Position numbers and translations under genes: made by a program. DNA of 64,000 nucleotides. Source: Rosellinia necatrix (taxonomy: Eukaryota > Ascomycota > Sordariomycetes > Xylariales > Xylariaceae). The stretch spans positions 4,898,001-4,962,000 of the forward strand of contig JAGYVD010000002.1 in NCBI GenBank assembly GCA_021209875.1, given 5' to 3'. The notes under the pieces were generated by a model. The model saw only the letters and a list, made by a program, of their open reading frames with translations, did no database searches and had not been told where the DNA came from. Shown piece after piece: positions 35,899 through 48,516 of this stretch (its first letter is position 1; every line of letters starts with the position of its first letter).

Positions 35899-37282
35899 TT
35901 TGACGAATTAGGTGGACGATAAAGGACTCGAAAACGTGAACGGCGCGAAGGCAAGGCGAGTGTAACTATGATGAGTTTGAGAGAGAAGACCCTGGGGATT
36001 GCAGGTAGTGGGATGGGGAAGACTTCCAGGCAATGGAGACAGGTTTTGCGAAATAATGAGGGGCAGTTTTGGCGCGAGGAGGGACATTCGAAATTTTGGG
36101 AGAGGAAAAGCGGGGCAAGGCAAGTTTGGAGGGGTCGTCCCAAACTCCAAAGGGGAAATCGGTCGGTTGGGGGGAGGCACTCTGCACGCCAGCCAAACGT
36201 GCGCCACATTGGCACAATAATCCTCCGCCAGCCAGCCGCTGTCCAGCTGCCATAGGCTGCAAAGATAAATTCACACAGCAACTAAGTTAGTTAGCTTGGG
36301 ACGAACCACATAATTTCCCGACCAGCCTAGCTGGGCTGATTCTAACCTGATCGCCCCTGAAACCGCCATGCTCAATGCCGTCACCGTCGCATCTTCAGTA
36401 CCTACCTAGTGTATGTACAAGTACCTACACTACCTCGTTCTCGTTTTGAAATCCGCGGAGACCGACCTGAACACATTAGCATCATCCGTATGATATTTTG
36501 GCAGCCAAACAGGAGATGAACATCGATTGATTTATAGTTTATAGCTGAGAAGGATAATCCTGTCTAATATACTGTCAGGCCATACCCATCCCACCGGGTC
36601 TACGCTCTCGGTTTCCAACAGCTGATTCGGGTGACCATAAACCGGGATACCGCACCGGTCGGGCTTTCGGCCGTAGATGCGGCAGCGCTTTTCTTTTCTT
36701 CTTGTCCACCCCCATTATGTGCATAGATGCCTAGGCCGATACAGGACTAGAAGGACCCCGTCTAGTCCAAAAGAGGCGCAAAAGAGGGTACCATTCGCCA
36801 CCAGCCCGCCGAGAACTTCCCCATATCAGCCCATGCCATCCGTCCGGCAGCTGCTAGCTCGGACTTGGCCGGACCCGTCGTTGGCCCAAAACGTCCAGCA
36901 CACCTTGTCGACCGACCTTGTCTGCCGTCCCCTTGCAGCCTTATTAATTAACGCGCTCCAGTTCATAGTTATTTCCTACGGCTCCCCGAAAGCTCAGCTC
37001 CTTTCAACGACCGCTCTTGTCTTATTCATCACGCTCCTTTCTCTTTCCTATCCGTTTCCAGACACTTAAGACTCTTAATACATTGTAATTGATCTCCGTA
37101 TATTCCACCCGACCCGATCCATTCGACCCGTTCGACCTGTTCAACCCGTTCGACCTGTTCGACCCGTTCGACCTGTTCGACCTGTTCGACCCGTTCGACC
37201 CGTTCTGACACAACTCTGTGGAGCACTCCCTGGAGAGCAACTCTCTGGCTACGAAAGCAATCCAGCCAGGCCACCAGCCACG
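35899..37282. other. Divergent spacer between TCTP and SUR2
   Basis: About 1.4 kb. The open frame 36677-37069 on + has a hydrophobic end but no start context or family match, and is more likely promoter/leader. The TCTP side has several overlapping short frames on both strands, none supportable. The SUR2 side has a nonamer array listed separately. Confidence 0.5.
37122..37205. repeat. Nine-copy 9-bp tandem repeat upstream of SUR2
   Basis: Nine head-to-tail units of TTCGACC(C/T)G, ending 77 bp before the SUR2 start codon. The only variable positions are C/T at base 8 and one G-to-A in unit 3. It could be promoter or leader. The unit TTCGACCCG is not a binding site I can name. Confidence 0.9.
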
Positions 37283-38453
37283 ATGGCGACAAACCTGACC
37301 GCCGCGAGCGACCTCCCTCCGCTACCTACCTACAGCCTCACAGAGGCCCCCGACGCGATATCATGGCTCCCCGATTTCTACATGTCCGCCGTGGCGCCCG
37401 TCGTCGCCTACTGGGTCGTCTCCGCGATATTCCACGTCATCGACATCTACGACCTGTTCCCCCAGTACAGATTGCACACCCCCGAGGAGATCACGCAGCG
37501 CAACCGAGCCACGCGATTCGAGGTCTTCCGCGATGTCATCATTCAGCAGATCATCCAAATCGGCATGGCCGTTGTGCTGGGGTATACCGACCCCCCGCAG
37601 ATGACGGGCCATGAGGATTACGAGGTCGCTGTCTGGGCAACCAGAGTTCGACTCGCCCAGAGAGCCCTTCCCGCCATCCTCGGTCTCCTCGGCATCAATG
37701 CCGCCACCGTCTCCAAGAATATGGCTCTATCGCATCCCCTCTTGGCTGGCGCTCTTGCTGGCGGGTATTACCCCTTCCTAAGTACCAGCCTCGACACGAC
37801 TGATGGCGCCTTGGTCCCGACCTTCGCTACTTGGGAGCTTATGGTAGCCAAGGCCATTTACTACATCGTCATCCCCGCCTTCCAGTTCGCCCTCGCCGTG
37901 GGCATCTTGGACACTTGGCAGTACTTCTTGCATCGAGGCATGCACATGAACAAGTGGCTCTATAGTAAGCTTTCCAATCGGTATTACCCACGAACAGGGG
38001 CCGTTAACACTGTTTCTAGCCAAATTCCACTCCCGACACCACCGACTGTACGTTCCTTATGCCTATGGAGCCCTATATAACCATCCATTTGAGGGCTTCC
38101 TCCTCGACACGCTGGGTGCCGGGATGGCATATAAGGTTGCGGGTATGACCGCGAAGCAGGGCATCGTCTTTTTCATCTGCTCCACCATCAAGACTGTTGA
38201 CGACCATTGCGGATATGCGTTACCCTGGGATCCACTCCAGCACCTTACCGGCAACAACGCTACGTACCATGACATCCATCACCAAAGCTGGGGCATCAAG
38301 ACCAACTTTTCTCAGCCTTTCTTCACCTTCTGGGATAGGGCACTGGGCACTATCTGGAAGGGCGACACGTCACTAAAATACGAACGCTCAAGGATCAGTG
38401 CGGCGAATAGTGCAGAGGCAGAGGCTAAGAAAAGATCTACCAAAGCTCAATAG
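37283..38453 (+). CDS. SUR2: Sphinganine C4-hydroxylase SUR2
   Basis: ER-membrane di-iron oxygenase that hydroxylates C4 of dihydrosphingosine/dihydroceramide to make phytosphingolipids. Two exons: 37283..37964 and 38020..38453, with a 55-bp intron (GTAAGC...CTAG); 371 residues. The three His boxes of the fatty-acid hydroxylase family are visible: HRGMH at 217-221, HSRHH at 231-235 (created right after the splice junction) and HDIHH at 311-315. Hydrophobic spans occur near 34-56, 105-120, 133-150 and 190-212, with the His boxes on the cytosolic face in the family model. PYAYGALYNHPFEG and WDRALGTIW are characteristic of fungal Sur2. The tail ends in a Lys/Ala-rich stretch (EAEAKKRSTKAQ), which could serve ER retention; that is inference. 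Confidence 0.94.
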
Positions 38454-39016
38454 GAGCATATTGCTCTCTGCGCAACTTCGATTCATTGTATCATTCTAGG
38501 GTTTGGTGTTGTCCTCTTTTTTCTTCTTTTTTCTTTTATTTTCTGCGATTACGTTTGTCATAGGGGAGCGATGAGGTCCAGGTTGAATTGTGTCCAAGAG
38601 AAATGCCAATTGCAGAATGGGTAGAGCGTTGCCAGGCAGGAACCTTTATGCTAGGTGCCCAGATTCGCTTCGTTTAGTGGCTTGCCGCTGAAGGTATCAG
38701 GCCACACATACACCTCTCCTATGCCGTGTAATACCACGCTTGTATATTTGCGCCCAGGATCACGACGAGAGTCCCAGCGTTGTCGAGACTCAGTCTCACA
38801 AAAGATAAGGCGAGGTTGGATAAGGCTGTATTCATTACGAAGAAGAACCCACCACATCCATCACGGATGAATAATGATAATATATTGCTCAAGTAACCTT
38901 GTCTCTCTCCGTCTGGACATGATCGAGCAGGGGCCGATGCTCGGTTAGCCAACACTCGTCTATCGGCAAGCTAATTTATACGGTTGGGCGAGCACACATG
39001 CGATGCCTCTCGCAAC
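38454..39016. other. Convergent intergenic spacer
   Basis: About 0.56 kb between SUR2 and the DUF7704-like gene; it begins with a T-rich stretch (TTTTTTCTTCTTTTTTC-like) probably in the SUR2 3' UTR. No gene is seen. Confidence 0.55.
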
Positions 39017-39897
39017 TCAAGCAGCCTTTTTCTTCGCATGCCCTTGTCCACGGCCTCCCACGGTCCCAAAAGCCCCGGCAAGCGTCAACAGACGTACGAC
39101 GTTTAAAAATGCGCTGACGCCCACGGAGCCCCATAGCACGTCATTCCACTTGAGAAGCCGGCGTTAGCAATATATTTTCGGTGAGAATGAGCTCCAATCA
39201 GGCGGGCGACTCCCAGTCACGAACAGACAGAACGAGTCCGCGGAAGGAAAACACTCTGAAATCTAGCATACCTCTGCGGGTTGTAGGAGGAGATCCAGGC
39301 CAACACCGACGTAACAAGCCCAAATATGGCCGTAGTCGGCCAATGCGACGGCGGCCAGGTACCAGCGGGCGGTGCTGGCGCGTGTCGTCCAGGTGCAGAT
39401 CACGGCCATGGCCGCCAAGAGCAGGTAGACGTTGACGAGCTGCAGCGTCATGATACGGGCCTATGTAACGATCAGTTAGGGAGGGGGGGAAGGGCACCGG
39501 CTTGTGCGGCCGAAGGAGAAAGGAAAAGCCGGAAAACTGACCTGCGGTGGGAAGGATGAAGGATCTGTTGGCAGCTCATAGTTCTGCGCTTGTTTGGCGT
39601 AGAATGTGAATGGATCTTTGAGCGTGGTGACATATGCCGTCACGCTATATTATCGTACACCACCATTGTCAGCACTCCTTTTCTAGCCGTGTTCTGATGT
39701 ATCCTCTACGCCACTTCAACCACCAGTAATAACCAACCACCAGTAATAACCAACCACCAGTAATAACCATCGCCGACGATAAACAACTCCCACGAGCGCC
39801 TTCTCGGGGACAAGGTACAGCGAACCACTCACAGGAGCACGGGCTCGATGATGCCAAAAACCAAGAAGGGGAACGTTGGTAGACAGGTGATAGCCAT
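39017..39897 (-). CDS. Small four-helix membrane protein, DUF7704-like
   Basis: Predicted integral membrane protein of 162 residues, function unknown. Four exons on the minus strand: 39897..39833, 39644..39542, 39460..39272 and 39148..39017, with donors GTGAGT, GTCAGT and GTATGC and acceptors ATAG, ATAG and CAAG. No single frame is longer than about 100 residues, so the gene is easy to miss. Order: a first hydrophobic helix FPFLVFGIIEPVLL, a short loop with FYAKQAQNYELP, a helix LQLVNVYLLLAAMAVI, a helix YLAAVALADYGHIWACYVGV, then WNDVLWGSVGVSAFLNVVRLL and a basic C terminus KKKAA that could be an ER-retrieval signal. The FGIIEP start and the AxGDxGH-like ALADYGH match the fungal DUF7704 family as I recall it. 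All junctions keep frame, which supports the model. Confidence 0.75.
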
Positions 39898-40824
39898 TGT
39901 GTATGCTGCAGATGTCGAGATCGTGTAACTGGCGAGAGATGGTTTCTTTGATGGAGCAACTTTCACGGTCAGGAAGCTGCGTATAAGTGCTCGTAGAGGG
40001 AGGAGCCAGGCTTGGGCAATACATACTAATAATCAGCTATGAAGCAATAGATACAGTAGAATGGCCAGTGAATTCGAGACTCTAGTCCATGGATGCTAGG
40101 TATGTGTCTGACTTTTTTTTTTGTTATAAGTGTCAGCCTCCCTCCCTAGACAGGCCGTTTGAATTTCCCGACCTAATTAATTTGATAGATAGCTTCACCA
40201 TATTACATACATGGCCCATATAAATGCATTTATATGCTCCCCAGGTGAACATGCAATTATACAGGCTCAGCCTCGCGCAGGGCCAAAACTCCCGGTCCTA
40301 TTCAAAGCGCTGCACGAGATACTTTACATTATGTTATTGTTATTTTAGTCCTTCCGGTATATAATTATATATTAGTTTTTTATTTACTCGAGAGCGTTTG
40401 TGCTCACTTCCTATGATCAACCTGGGGTGGTTTTTTATCATCTATTTAAATTATTCGATTAATCTTCAACGCCATATCCTTCCGCTACTATCAGGATTTC
40501 CTGTAGAGCATCGGTCTTCAGCGAGGTAGTTGAAATGAAACTATACGGTATCGTCACTAGCCCCTGTACTTTCCCATGAACCAGAACCCATAAAGCCAGC
40601 AGGTACACATGCCACCTCCCCAGTTCAACGGATTATTTGAGCACCCTGTTCTGTTAGCCTTGGATCGCACGGGAGACAAGCGAAATACTACAGCACCAAA
40701 GGCCAAACCCCTAACTCACATGAACGGTAGCATCGCCCCAGAAGCTCATCAGGGGTCGAGCGCCCCTTAGCGCCGCTGTCTCGGCTTGCGAGGAAATAAT
40801 TGCCTCTTGTGAGTAAGCTCTCGT

Positions 40825-40985
40825 CTGTATATAAGGACCTTCAAGGCATCCTTGGGTTTTGAAGGGTCCAGGAATTAATTGTTTACCCTATTGAGCCCTA
40901 AATACAACACCTACACCCCCCTACTGCCTAGAACAAGCCCATCTACTCACCCCGTGATACCCTTAACTGGCATATGTACTCTTTT
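40825..40985. repeat. Diverged repeat, copy A
   Basis: Shares with copy B (41841-41985) the ordered blocks GTATATAAGGAC-like, CCTTGGGT, TTGAAGGGT, TTACCCTATTGAGCCCTAAATACAAC and AGAACAAGCC. Most mismatches are C/T or G/A. A TATATAAGG box opens the unit. Confidence 0.75.
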
Positions 40986-41840
40986 GTTACTTCATAAATT
41001 TCGAGTACTACAGCTATAATTATAATCTCCATTGGCTCGCTTAGCCTATGAACAGAATCCGCAACGTAAACAAGCCAACCCCTCGACTCATAGCCAGCAT
41101 ACGCGCGTAACCCAGGACGAACCGTACAAAAGTTCTATTAGCAATATCGTGTCGTCTCTTTCATAGCCAATTCCGGTACTGGTCAGCGGTATCAAAAGTA
41201 GACCTGACAATATAAATGGAAACATCGTTTGTGATAAGTAAAGACCATGTCCTCAGCGCGAAAATTTTATGTTACGTACATAGGATTCAGAGAGCTGTGC
41301 CTATGTCAACCAACTAATACTACTCCTATCCACGATTCGCTTGTTACTGGGTCGTAATGTATAAACACATAGGCGCCGATTCCTCGAGGCGCCAGCAGCT
41401 ATTGAACCCTGGCTTAGATATGACACACAGCTGATTATCTCTCGGCTCCCCTCACGTCTTCGGAAATTCACAAATTGACAGATCATTCTATTGCGCCCTA
41501 AAATGACCATCCATATGGTCATAGTAAACTAGGACATACATCCTGCAGCCAACTTTCCCGACATAATCGTTGTATGGGGCTTATATACTAATTCGGGGAT
41601 CGAGAGACGCTCCATGACTTCAGAAACGTCGATAATAGCTTAGATCATGATTAAATGTGGCATTAATGTTGACGTAACTTTGTGATCAAATGGCTTTTTT
41701 GGAAGTCGAAGATCATTTTATCCTCGTTCCACAGATGATCCTCGTAATTGTATATTGTTCTTTGCCTAACACATTGTCAGGTGCAACTTTCACACTACTA
41801 GCTACCACCTGATATCTAAGATGGCTGTAGTACTAGACCT

Positions 41841-41985
41841 AGATATATACAAGGGCCTCCAAGACCCCCTTGGGTCTTGAAGGGTTTAGGAATCAATTGC
41901 TTACCCTATTGAGCCCTAAATACAACCACCTACTACCCAGAACAAGCCTATCTATTCGCTCCGTGATGTCCCTATTTGACACATG
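41841..41985. repeat. Diverged repeat, copy B
   Basis: Same orientation as copy A, about 1.02 kb downstream of it. It keeps the CCCTATTGAGCCCTAAATAC core intact while flanking positions differ mainly by transitions. Confidence 0.75.
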
Positions 41986-42098
41986 TACGCCTTCTCGCCA
42001 GAGCATTTAAAAATTGCCAGGACGCCGAGATATTTTCGGGTAGATAAAGCATATGGCGAGGCACTGGCTACCCTACGGTGTAGCTCGAGAGGCATATT

Positions 42099-42205
42099 TG
42101 TGTATATAAGGACTGAAAACCTTCCAACTTGGACGGTAGGCCCAGAAATTAAGGATATTGAGCCCTACCCCTATACCCAGCTATCTACTTGCGACCCAGC
42201 CGCTA
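42099..42205. repeat. Diverged repeat, partial copy C
   Basis: Begins with the same GTATATAAGGAC and later has ATTGAGCCCTA and CAGCTATCTACT, but the middle is much altered. Weaker than copies A and B. Confidence 0.5.
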
Positions 42206-45200
42206 CGCTCTAGTGACTACTTCACCGTGCACATTATCCATATGACAGATACCCACGGAACGTGCCCTGGAAACAATATACTGTTCTCGAAGCTGACAAA
42301 ATGAAAATTTATAGTCTCTAAATAATCCGTATTCTCATTGTCTTACGCCTTCAACTGGAGAAATACTGCTGGACACTGACTTGTAAATGCTGCCGCAATA
42401 GTGCCACCCCTCGTGAATACCAACTCCCGATAATCTCCATGATGTATAGTAGGTAGGGATTATGAATGACTAACCACATTATGGCCATGGGCACGGCTGT
42501 GGGCGACAGAGACATGGTTAGTGTCAGCCTCGACGCGGGCGGGTTCCAGATTCTACGGCTCTCAGCTGCTCGGAGTCGAGCAAAGCTCGCCTATTCCGTC
42601 TACACCTACTAGGCCAAAGGCTCGTTTCACTGTGCATAGCATATCTAGCAGGTCGTGCGTCGACATCATCTGTGTACCCACCCCCAATAGCGTGATTCGT
42701 ACTAAAGGCATGTATTGTATAGGTCCAGCGGTGTGGCGTATTGCCACTTACGAATCGGCTTACGTCCGTTTTCTAAGAACTGCTTTGGTCGTCCCATCAA
42801 CCGTTGCTTTGATGAGGTATGGAAGCCTCGTGGTAACTACATATCGTACATGCACATTCTCGGTCAACTCGTAGACACCGCCATTTTGTTGCGGCTCAGC
42901 AGAGGGTTCGACTGCAGATTATAGTACTGGCAAGTTGCTAACAGTAATGGGCGTCGACGGGCAGTTTCAAGTTACCTACACTCGACGTAATGCAGTATCA
43001 TGAACAAAATAGGAGTCGCGGGCGCACTATGCTAGCTTGCGACCACCCAATTAACTGAAGGGGTATATGTCGGGCCTGGAGCCTTGACGATAATTAATGC
43101 TGCTCCTAATGAATTATTACGTGGCTTCTCTGAATTCGAACATAATCGCCATCTCCTACCGCCATTTTGTCTCGTCGCCTTGCACCGCTACTTGCAGGTC
43201 GGCACACGAGCCGTACCCGGTGAGGCGATAGTAGCCACGAAATCAAGTATATTGCTATCGACCGCTGCAAACTACGATATTTCTCGACAACGCACTGTGA
43301 GCCAGTGTATGATCTCCAAGTGAGGCGCTATCTTTGCACATCGACTTTGACTTGATCGCCGATCTAACTACTTAAGGGTTCATATGTGGTGTAGTGCCAT
43401 TTCGTAAAGGAATGGCCTAGCGGGAGGAAGCGCGGCACTGGCGAGGATTCACCTCACCGCCTCCATATCACCGCTGTTTCTACAGCGGAATTTGGGCATT
43501 CGCACGTCAGTTTAGGTAAGTTTGGCTTCGAGGCTAACTACCTTATTCGTCTGGAGGGCGGAAAATACAAATACACCCCACCGGCTCAGTAGCTAGTATT
43601 CTTGACGATCCCTTTTCAGCAAAGTGATGTTTTGACAAATAGGCCATCAATTCATCTCATCTCGTTGATATGGACTATGGCCATTTCGGCAGCACAATGT
43701 GGAACAAAAGGACTGTCGCTTGACTCATACCATGATACTGCCTCACGGGGAGGATATGTACGAGAGCTAATGATCAAGAGAGGAACACATATAGGGACCT
43801 ATCGATACTCTTCTACACCTAGGGTATACCGTTCGTTGGATGGGTCAGTCCCTGCACACGCGTACTTGACCCCGTAACTTCAGGCACTGGGGCTCGCCGA
43901 AATTCGATAAGACGTTCGTCTATTGATCGTAGGTATGGGAAAAAGAAAGGAGAATGAGAGGCAGAAAGACGGAGAGAAGGAAAAGCAATGGCGAGCCTCG
44001 CACGGTTCCGGGTCAATTACTCTTCTTAGGTTATTTTATTCTGAGGTCAATTAGTCTTCTGAAGTCCTCGTTTAATGTCGAGATGCTAGATCGCGCTTCG
44101 TAAGGTCCCAGACTGATATACAGTACGACATCCCGTGATCGTGGGGTTACGCTTGATCGTGCGTTAAATGCTTCAACGACCAATCGTAGAATTCCCATTA
44201 TCCCGCATCTCGGTGGGGAGATGCTCTTCTAGAAGGAATCCAAAACCAAAATTGGCAGAATTAACCCAGATTGACACAACCGCGCCTGACGCGAGACGCA
44301 GTTCTAAATTACCCGAGTGGCCCTAAATTACGTAGATCCATGCCGGACGGGGGGTGGCCTTATCTAGCGTAGGCATCCTTCTCTAGTTTCTCTTGTTGTA
44401 GTTATTTTATTTGCCGACTACCGTGGTGGAACTTTTGTCCTCTAGCAATCATGTCGCTGACGTAAAAGAAAAAAGCAAACCGTTTGGCTCGAGGTTTCTA
44501 GCCATAACGGGATTTTGCCCAAGAATGGTCAACTTGGTTTGGTATCGGGGCACCCACAACTTATGATCCGCACAGGGTCGTTCCTTGTCAATGCCTGTGG
44601 ACCTCAATCTACCGGCTGTTTTAGTGTTGGCGGTTGATACGAACCGAAAGAAGGTTGGTTGGGTCTGGTTGGGGATTAGGGGACGAACAACTTTATTTCG
44701 TTTTAGGAAAACGGTCATTGTTCGGCTCCGGGGCTGGGAGCTCTTCCCTATTCTGGATTTCTAGATGGGCAACAAACATGGGCATTGACACGGACTAACC
44801 TAGAACTTGTTATGTACATACACTCACAAGATGAGAGATCATACCTACACGGGAGTGGTGCCATTCTTGTTCTAACCCGAACCACTCTCTGTCGATTTAA
44901 GCTGTTAACAACCCCTAAATGTTCACATGGGGCGACGTTATTGAAGCTTAACATCGAAGTATACCCAGAGATCTACACTATTCTATTCAAAGATGTAGCA
45001 TGGGACGGCATGATCCGGTGGAGGTCAAAGCGAACTTGTATAGCGGTGTTGTTCCGCCTGGGTATTGCTAAGCAGAGGAACGGTGAGTATTTGGGACCCT
45101 AACGAACAGAACGTTACAGGCTGCCTTGAGTTTGTTTCACGAGATAATAATGGTACGAGATTGCCGAAGTTGGCGAACTACCTAGCGTGAACTAAACTAG

Positions 45201-48200
45201 ATAGTGCTTGGATAGGACTTGATCCTTAGGTAGGTAGTTGAGTACACTAGATAACTAGTGTACATACAACTAGTGTCGGTATGTCGGTATGTCGTGTACT
45301 ATGTATAGGTCTTGCTCAAGAATATGGGATAATGAAGCGGGGGTAAATTGAGGTGGCCCTATTAATTAGCAACCATTTCGAACGAAGCAAAATTCCGGGA
45401 CTGACCGACATGTTCTCGAATAATTATGCCGTTTCATGGTCATGATCCAACTACAGCCAAATACGGCTAGTAATATGGGACTAGGCACATAGCTAGTTAA
45501 CATGACATGGGTAACTTTTGCGCCGCAGCCACGCATGTGAAGGAATATTCTGTAGCACCTACCTACACGTGTATGAACGTGGAATCGAGTTGGACAACCT
45601 GCAGGTCCCCAATATTCGCTGGCCATGCCTTGGCAATCTGCAAAGTCCTATCTTTTCACCTGGGAGTGAGGTCAGCTGAGAGACGCGCCTTTGTTTCAGC
45701 CCCTAGCTCAGCTCTTAGCTCAGCTCTTAGTTTGTTGACATGGCAACAATGCCTTTCGGCACGTGGACTGTTCCGTCTCTCGGCTGACCTGGACGTCTTC
45801 TTGACCTACCCATGGCGGCATTGTGTGAGGTTGTGGGGCATTTATTGCCTGACGTCCGCGCGGAGTGCTCATCCACAACACTCGGATGTCCGATCTTGGC
45901 GGGTAGCTCGGATCTGAATGTCTTCTATAGTTTAGCGCAACTGTGCTTAAAAACCTGGGTGATTCATTAGTTGAAGCAACTATCAACAACGTACTAATAG
46001 TTCGACTCCCAGCGCACTAATAGGCAGTTAGTCGTCGGGCTAATGATGTCAGTACCAAGATGTGATTTTTTGATTAGTCCGAGACAATGTAAATCTGGCA
46101 CGTGGGCTCCGGACAAATGTACATACATACCGGCGGAATAATCGCGATTGGCATTGTTCAATGGTATGGTGTTTTAGCGCCACTGGATGGTTAGTTGACG
46201 TTGGTGGTTGCCTTAACCCAATACATCATAACTAACTAGTGACCGCTTGAGGCGTGAGCGGCCGAGTCCCGACTTAACACCGAAAGGCTGAATTGTAATC
46301 AGATGGGCCGAGGCCCAGTTCAAACCTCATGGCAATAGGACAATAGTACGGTCTGGCACCGACCGTCGAGATCTGCCGTCGTACGGCAAATGGGACGGTT
46401 ATTTCGAGCCCCATAACCACGGTTGCCAGCGTCAGATTAATGACGGCGAACTGATGAAACTGACCAAGTCAAGGGCACATCATGGCGCGCGTCGTATCGG
46501 CATATAGTGTAGCATCCTTCGGTGTAAGTGCCGTGCCGCTGGTAAGCACAAAACGTCGTCCATAGTGTCCCAGAGGCTTGGGAGCCCCCCATAGTGAATA
46601 TCCACCCAATAATTCCCCGAGTGTCGTACGGCCGTGGAAAAGAGGCGTTGTACTTTGGTGTCGGCAAGCTTACGTGTGTATTCACAAGACGAGATAATAT
46701 GATCTTTGTCGGTAGTCGGCTTGAATCTAGTGTGCTACTATGTAAATTATGCATGTATAATGATGTGTACTTTTGGTGTTTTTTTTTTCTTTTGTTTTTT
46801 TCTCAGTGTGGTGACTCCCCGGCATCCTGTCTTCAGCCTTTGGCCTCAAGCCTTCAGCTCCCAGCCTCTTGGATGACTAGTTGAAAGTAAGAAATACTTG
46901 CGCCGTTGTGACAACAACAAAGGCGGGTTTATTGGGGCCTAGTTTGGTCTCATGCATCGGTCTTGAGAAGGGTTCCCTAGTATGTATCTCGGTTGTTCGG
47001 AAAACTATTGCGTATTCTTATCATTATTATCTTGTCATCGTTTCTTGGCTCGGTTGGCATGCAAACGCGGAGAGAGGTCTAAGAATATCTCCCACGTCGG
47101 AGTCCAGGTGCTGAACCATCCCATACACCCAGTTATGTGTATCGTGGAAGTATGGGCAGCGACACTTAATAGTTATATGAATAAGTATACCGTCGTCCGC
47201 AGGTCGGGTCAAGCTAGAAACGACAGTAATTATGTAATTGTCATGACATGGCCTTCAGGTGCCTCATGGTAGCACTCTTGTGGGCGCTCCCAAACCCCTT
47301 GGGGACGTGCTGCCAGAATGCCAGTTTGCTCCTGCGTTCTATCACGCCTGGATGGTTGCATTCGTGGCTTCGTGTGGCGTACGCGGAGTGATACATTAGG
47401 TGCCTACCTACTACCTACCTACTAGACTGGGGGCTGGCAAGGACACGCCGGGAGCTGCAAAGTATTCCGAATCAGGTAACTAATTCGTCGCGTATGCCGA
47501 TTCGTAGGTCGTTCGTTGCTATCTACTATCTACATTCATATGCTGATGGCCGTGTGGGAAGAAACGTGGTTGCCGAGTCTAGACGACGGGCACTGGCAGT
47601 AGTTAGCATCGCCGTTTTCGTGATAGGTGTGTTAGTGAGGTAGGAATCAAGAGCGCACAGAGGCAGGGTACTTATCCGAGCGCGTACAAAATCGTGGCTA
47701 GAGTAGGCGTACACTACCTGTGAACTCCCGGAATTGGGAAGCCCTTATGCAGTTCGAAATGAGCTCATCTGAGTTATGCCGGGGGCTAAAACGAAACCTC
47801 AGACCAGAACTTGAAGTGTACTAGCACTCCTCCTGCCACTAGCTAATTGGCATCTGCATGAATTGTCGATGTCCGGATTAGGGACGCCATCGACGCAAAT
47901 GGGGCCTCTTATTGGCTGGAACCAAAACCCCCATACCGCATTCATCGTAGTCCGTACATAACCTAGAGGTGCACTACTCATGCTAAGTTCACTTATGTAC
48001 TTTTGTGACGAAGCGAAGCGACAGATTACTAGTGTAGGTAGGCGAGCGCAGGCGACCCAAACGATATGACGGACCGACAGGAGCGCACAGCATCATGCCG
48101 TCGAGCAATAGCTTCTTCATATTGCCTGTTTGTGTAGTATTGCATTTGATCTCTTATCTGCTGAATGCCATTCGCGAGTCATGAGATGCCTGTGACCATG

Positions 48201-48497
48201 ACGAAAACTGCACGTATTCTCAAAACCGGCACGGCGTCCGCCAGAATGATGCCGGCACCCGTCAGATTTTCATCATTCCCCAGAATCGAACGAGCTACAG
48301 TAGGTATCTAGTGTACGGATTCGGCCTCTGACTCTAATTCTCGCGGGGACTCCGCCAAGACCGTGCCGTTGCATAGCGTGGAGCAGTCTACACCACACCA
48401 CACACCTCCATATCAGCCTCAAGCCCAGGGTTTCTTCTTCCTCCCGAGCTGAGACATTCACAGAGCCACAGTAACTACAGCCTACAGGGCGTACTGA

Positions 48498-48516
48498 GGT
48501 TAGGTTAGGTTAGGCA
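48498..48516 (+). repeat. Short TTAGG-type run
   Basis: Three consecutive GTTAG/TTAGG units. Too short and not the TTAGGG unit of filamentous fungi, so not a telomere; recorded as simple sequence. Confidence 0.6.

Noticed and set aside
36677..37069. 130-residue frame with hydrophobic C-terminal part upstream of SUR2
   Set aside because: No family match, poor codon pattern, and it overlaps the likely SUR2 promoter/leader.
37022..37292. Asn/Gly/Ser/Arg repeat proteins on the minus strand
   Set aside because: They only reflect the nonamer array, whose length is a multiple of three; no other coding evidence.
42521..42874. 117-residue open frame in the gene desert
   Set aside because: No domain, no splice partners, composition like the surrounding non-coding DNA.
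45507..45917. 136-residue open frame in the gene desert
   Set aside because: Part of it comes from a short AGCTCAGCTCTT tandem; no recognisable fold or homology.
46235..46335. Possible tRNA-like segment (GTTCAAACCTC resembles a B box)
   Set aside because: No A box at the right spacing and no 7-bp acceptor stem could be paired.
48498..48516. Internal telomere repeat
   Set aside because: Only three TTAGG-like units, not TTAGGG, and no sub-telomeric context.
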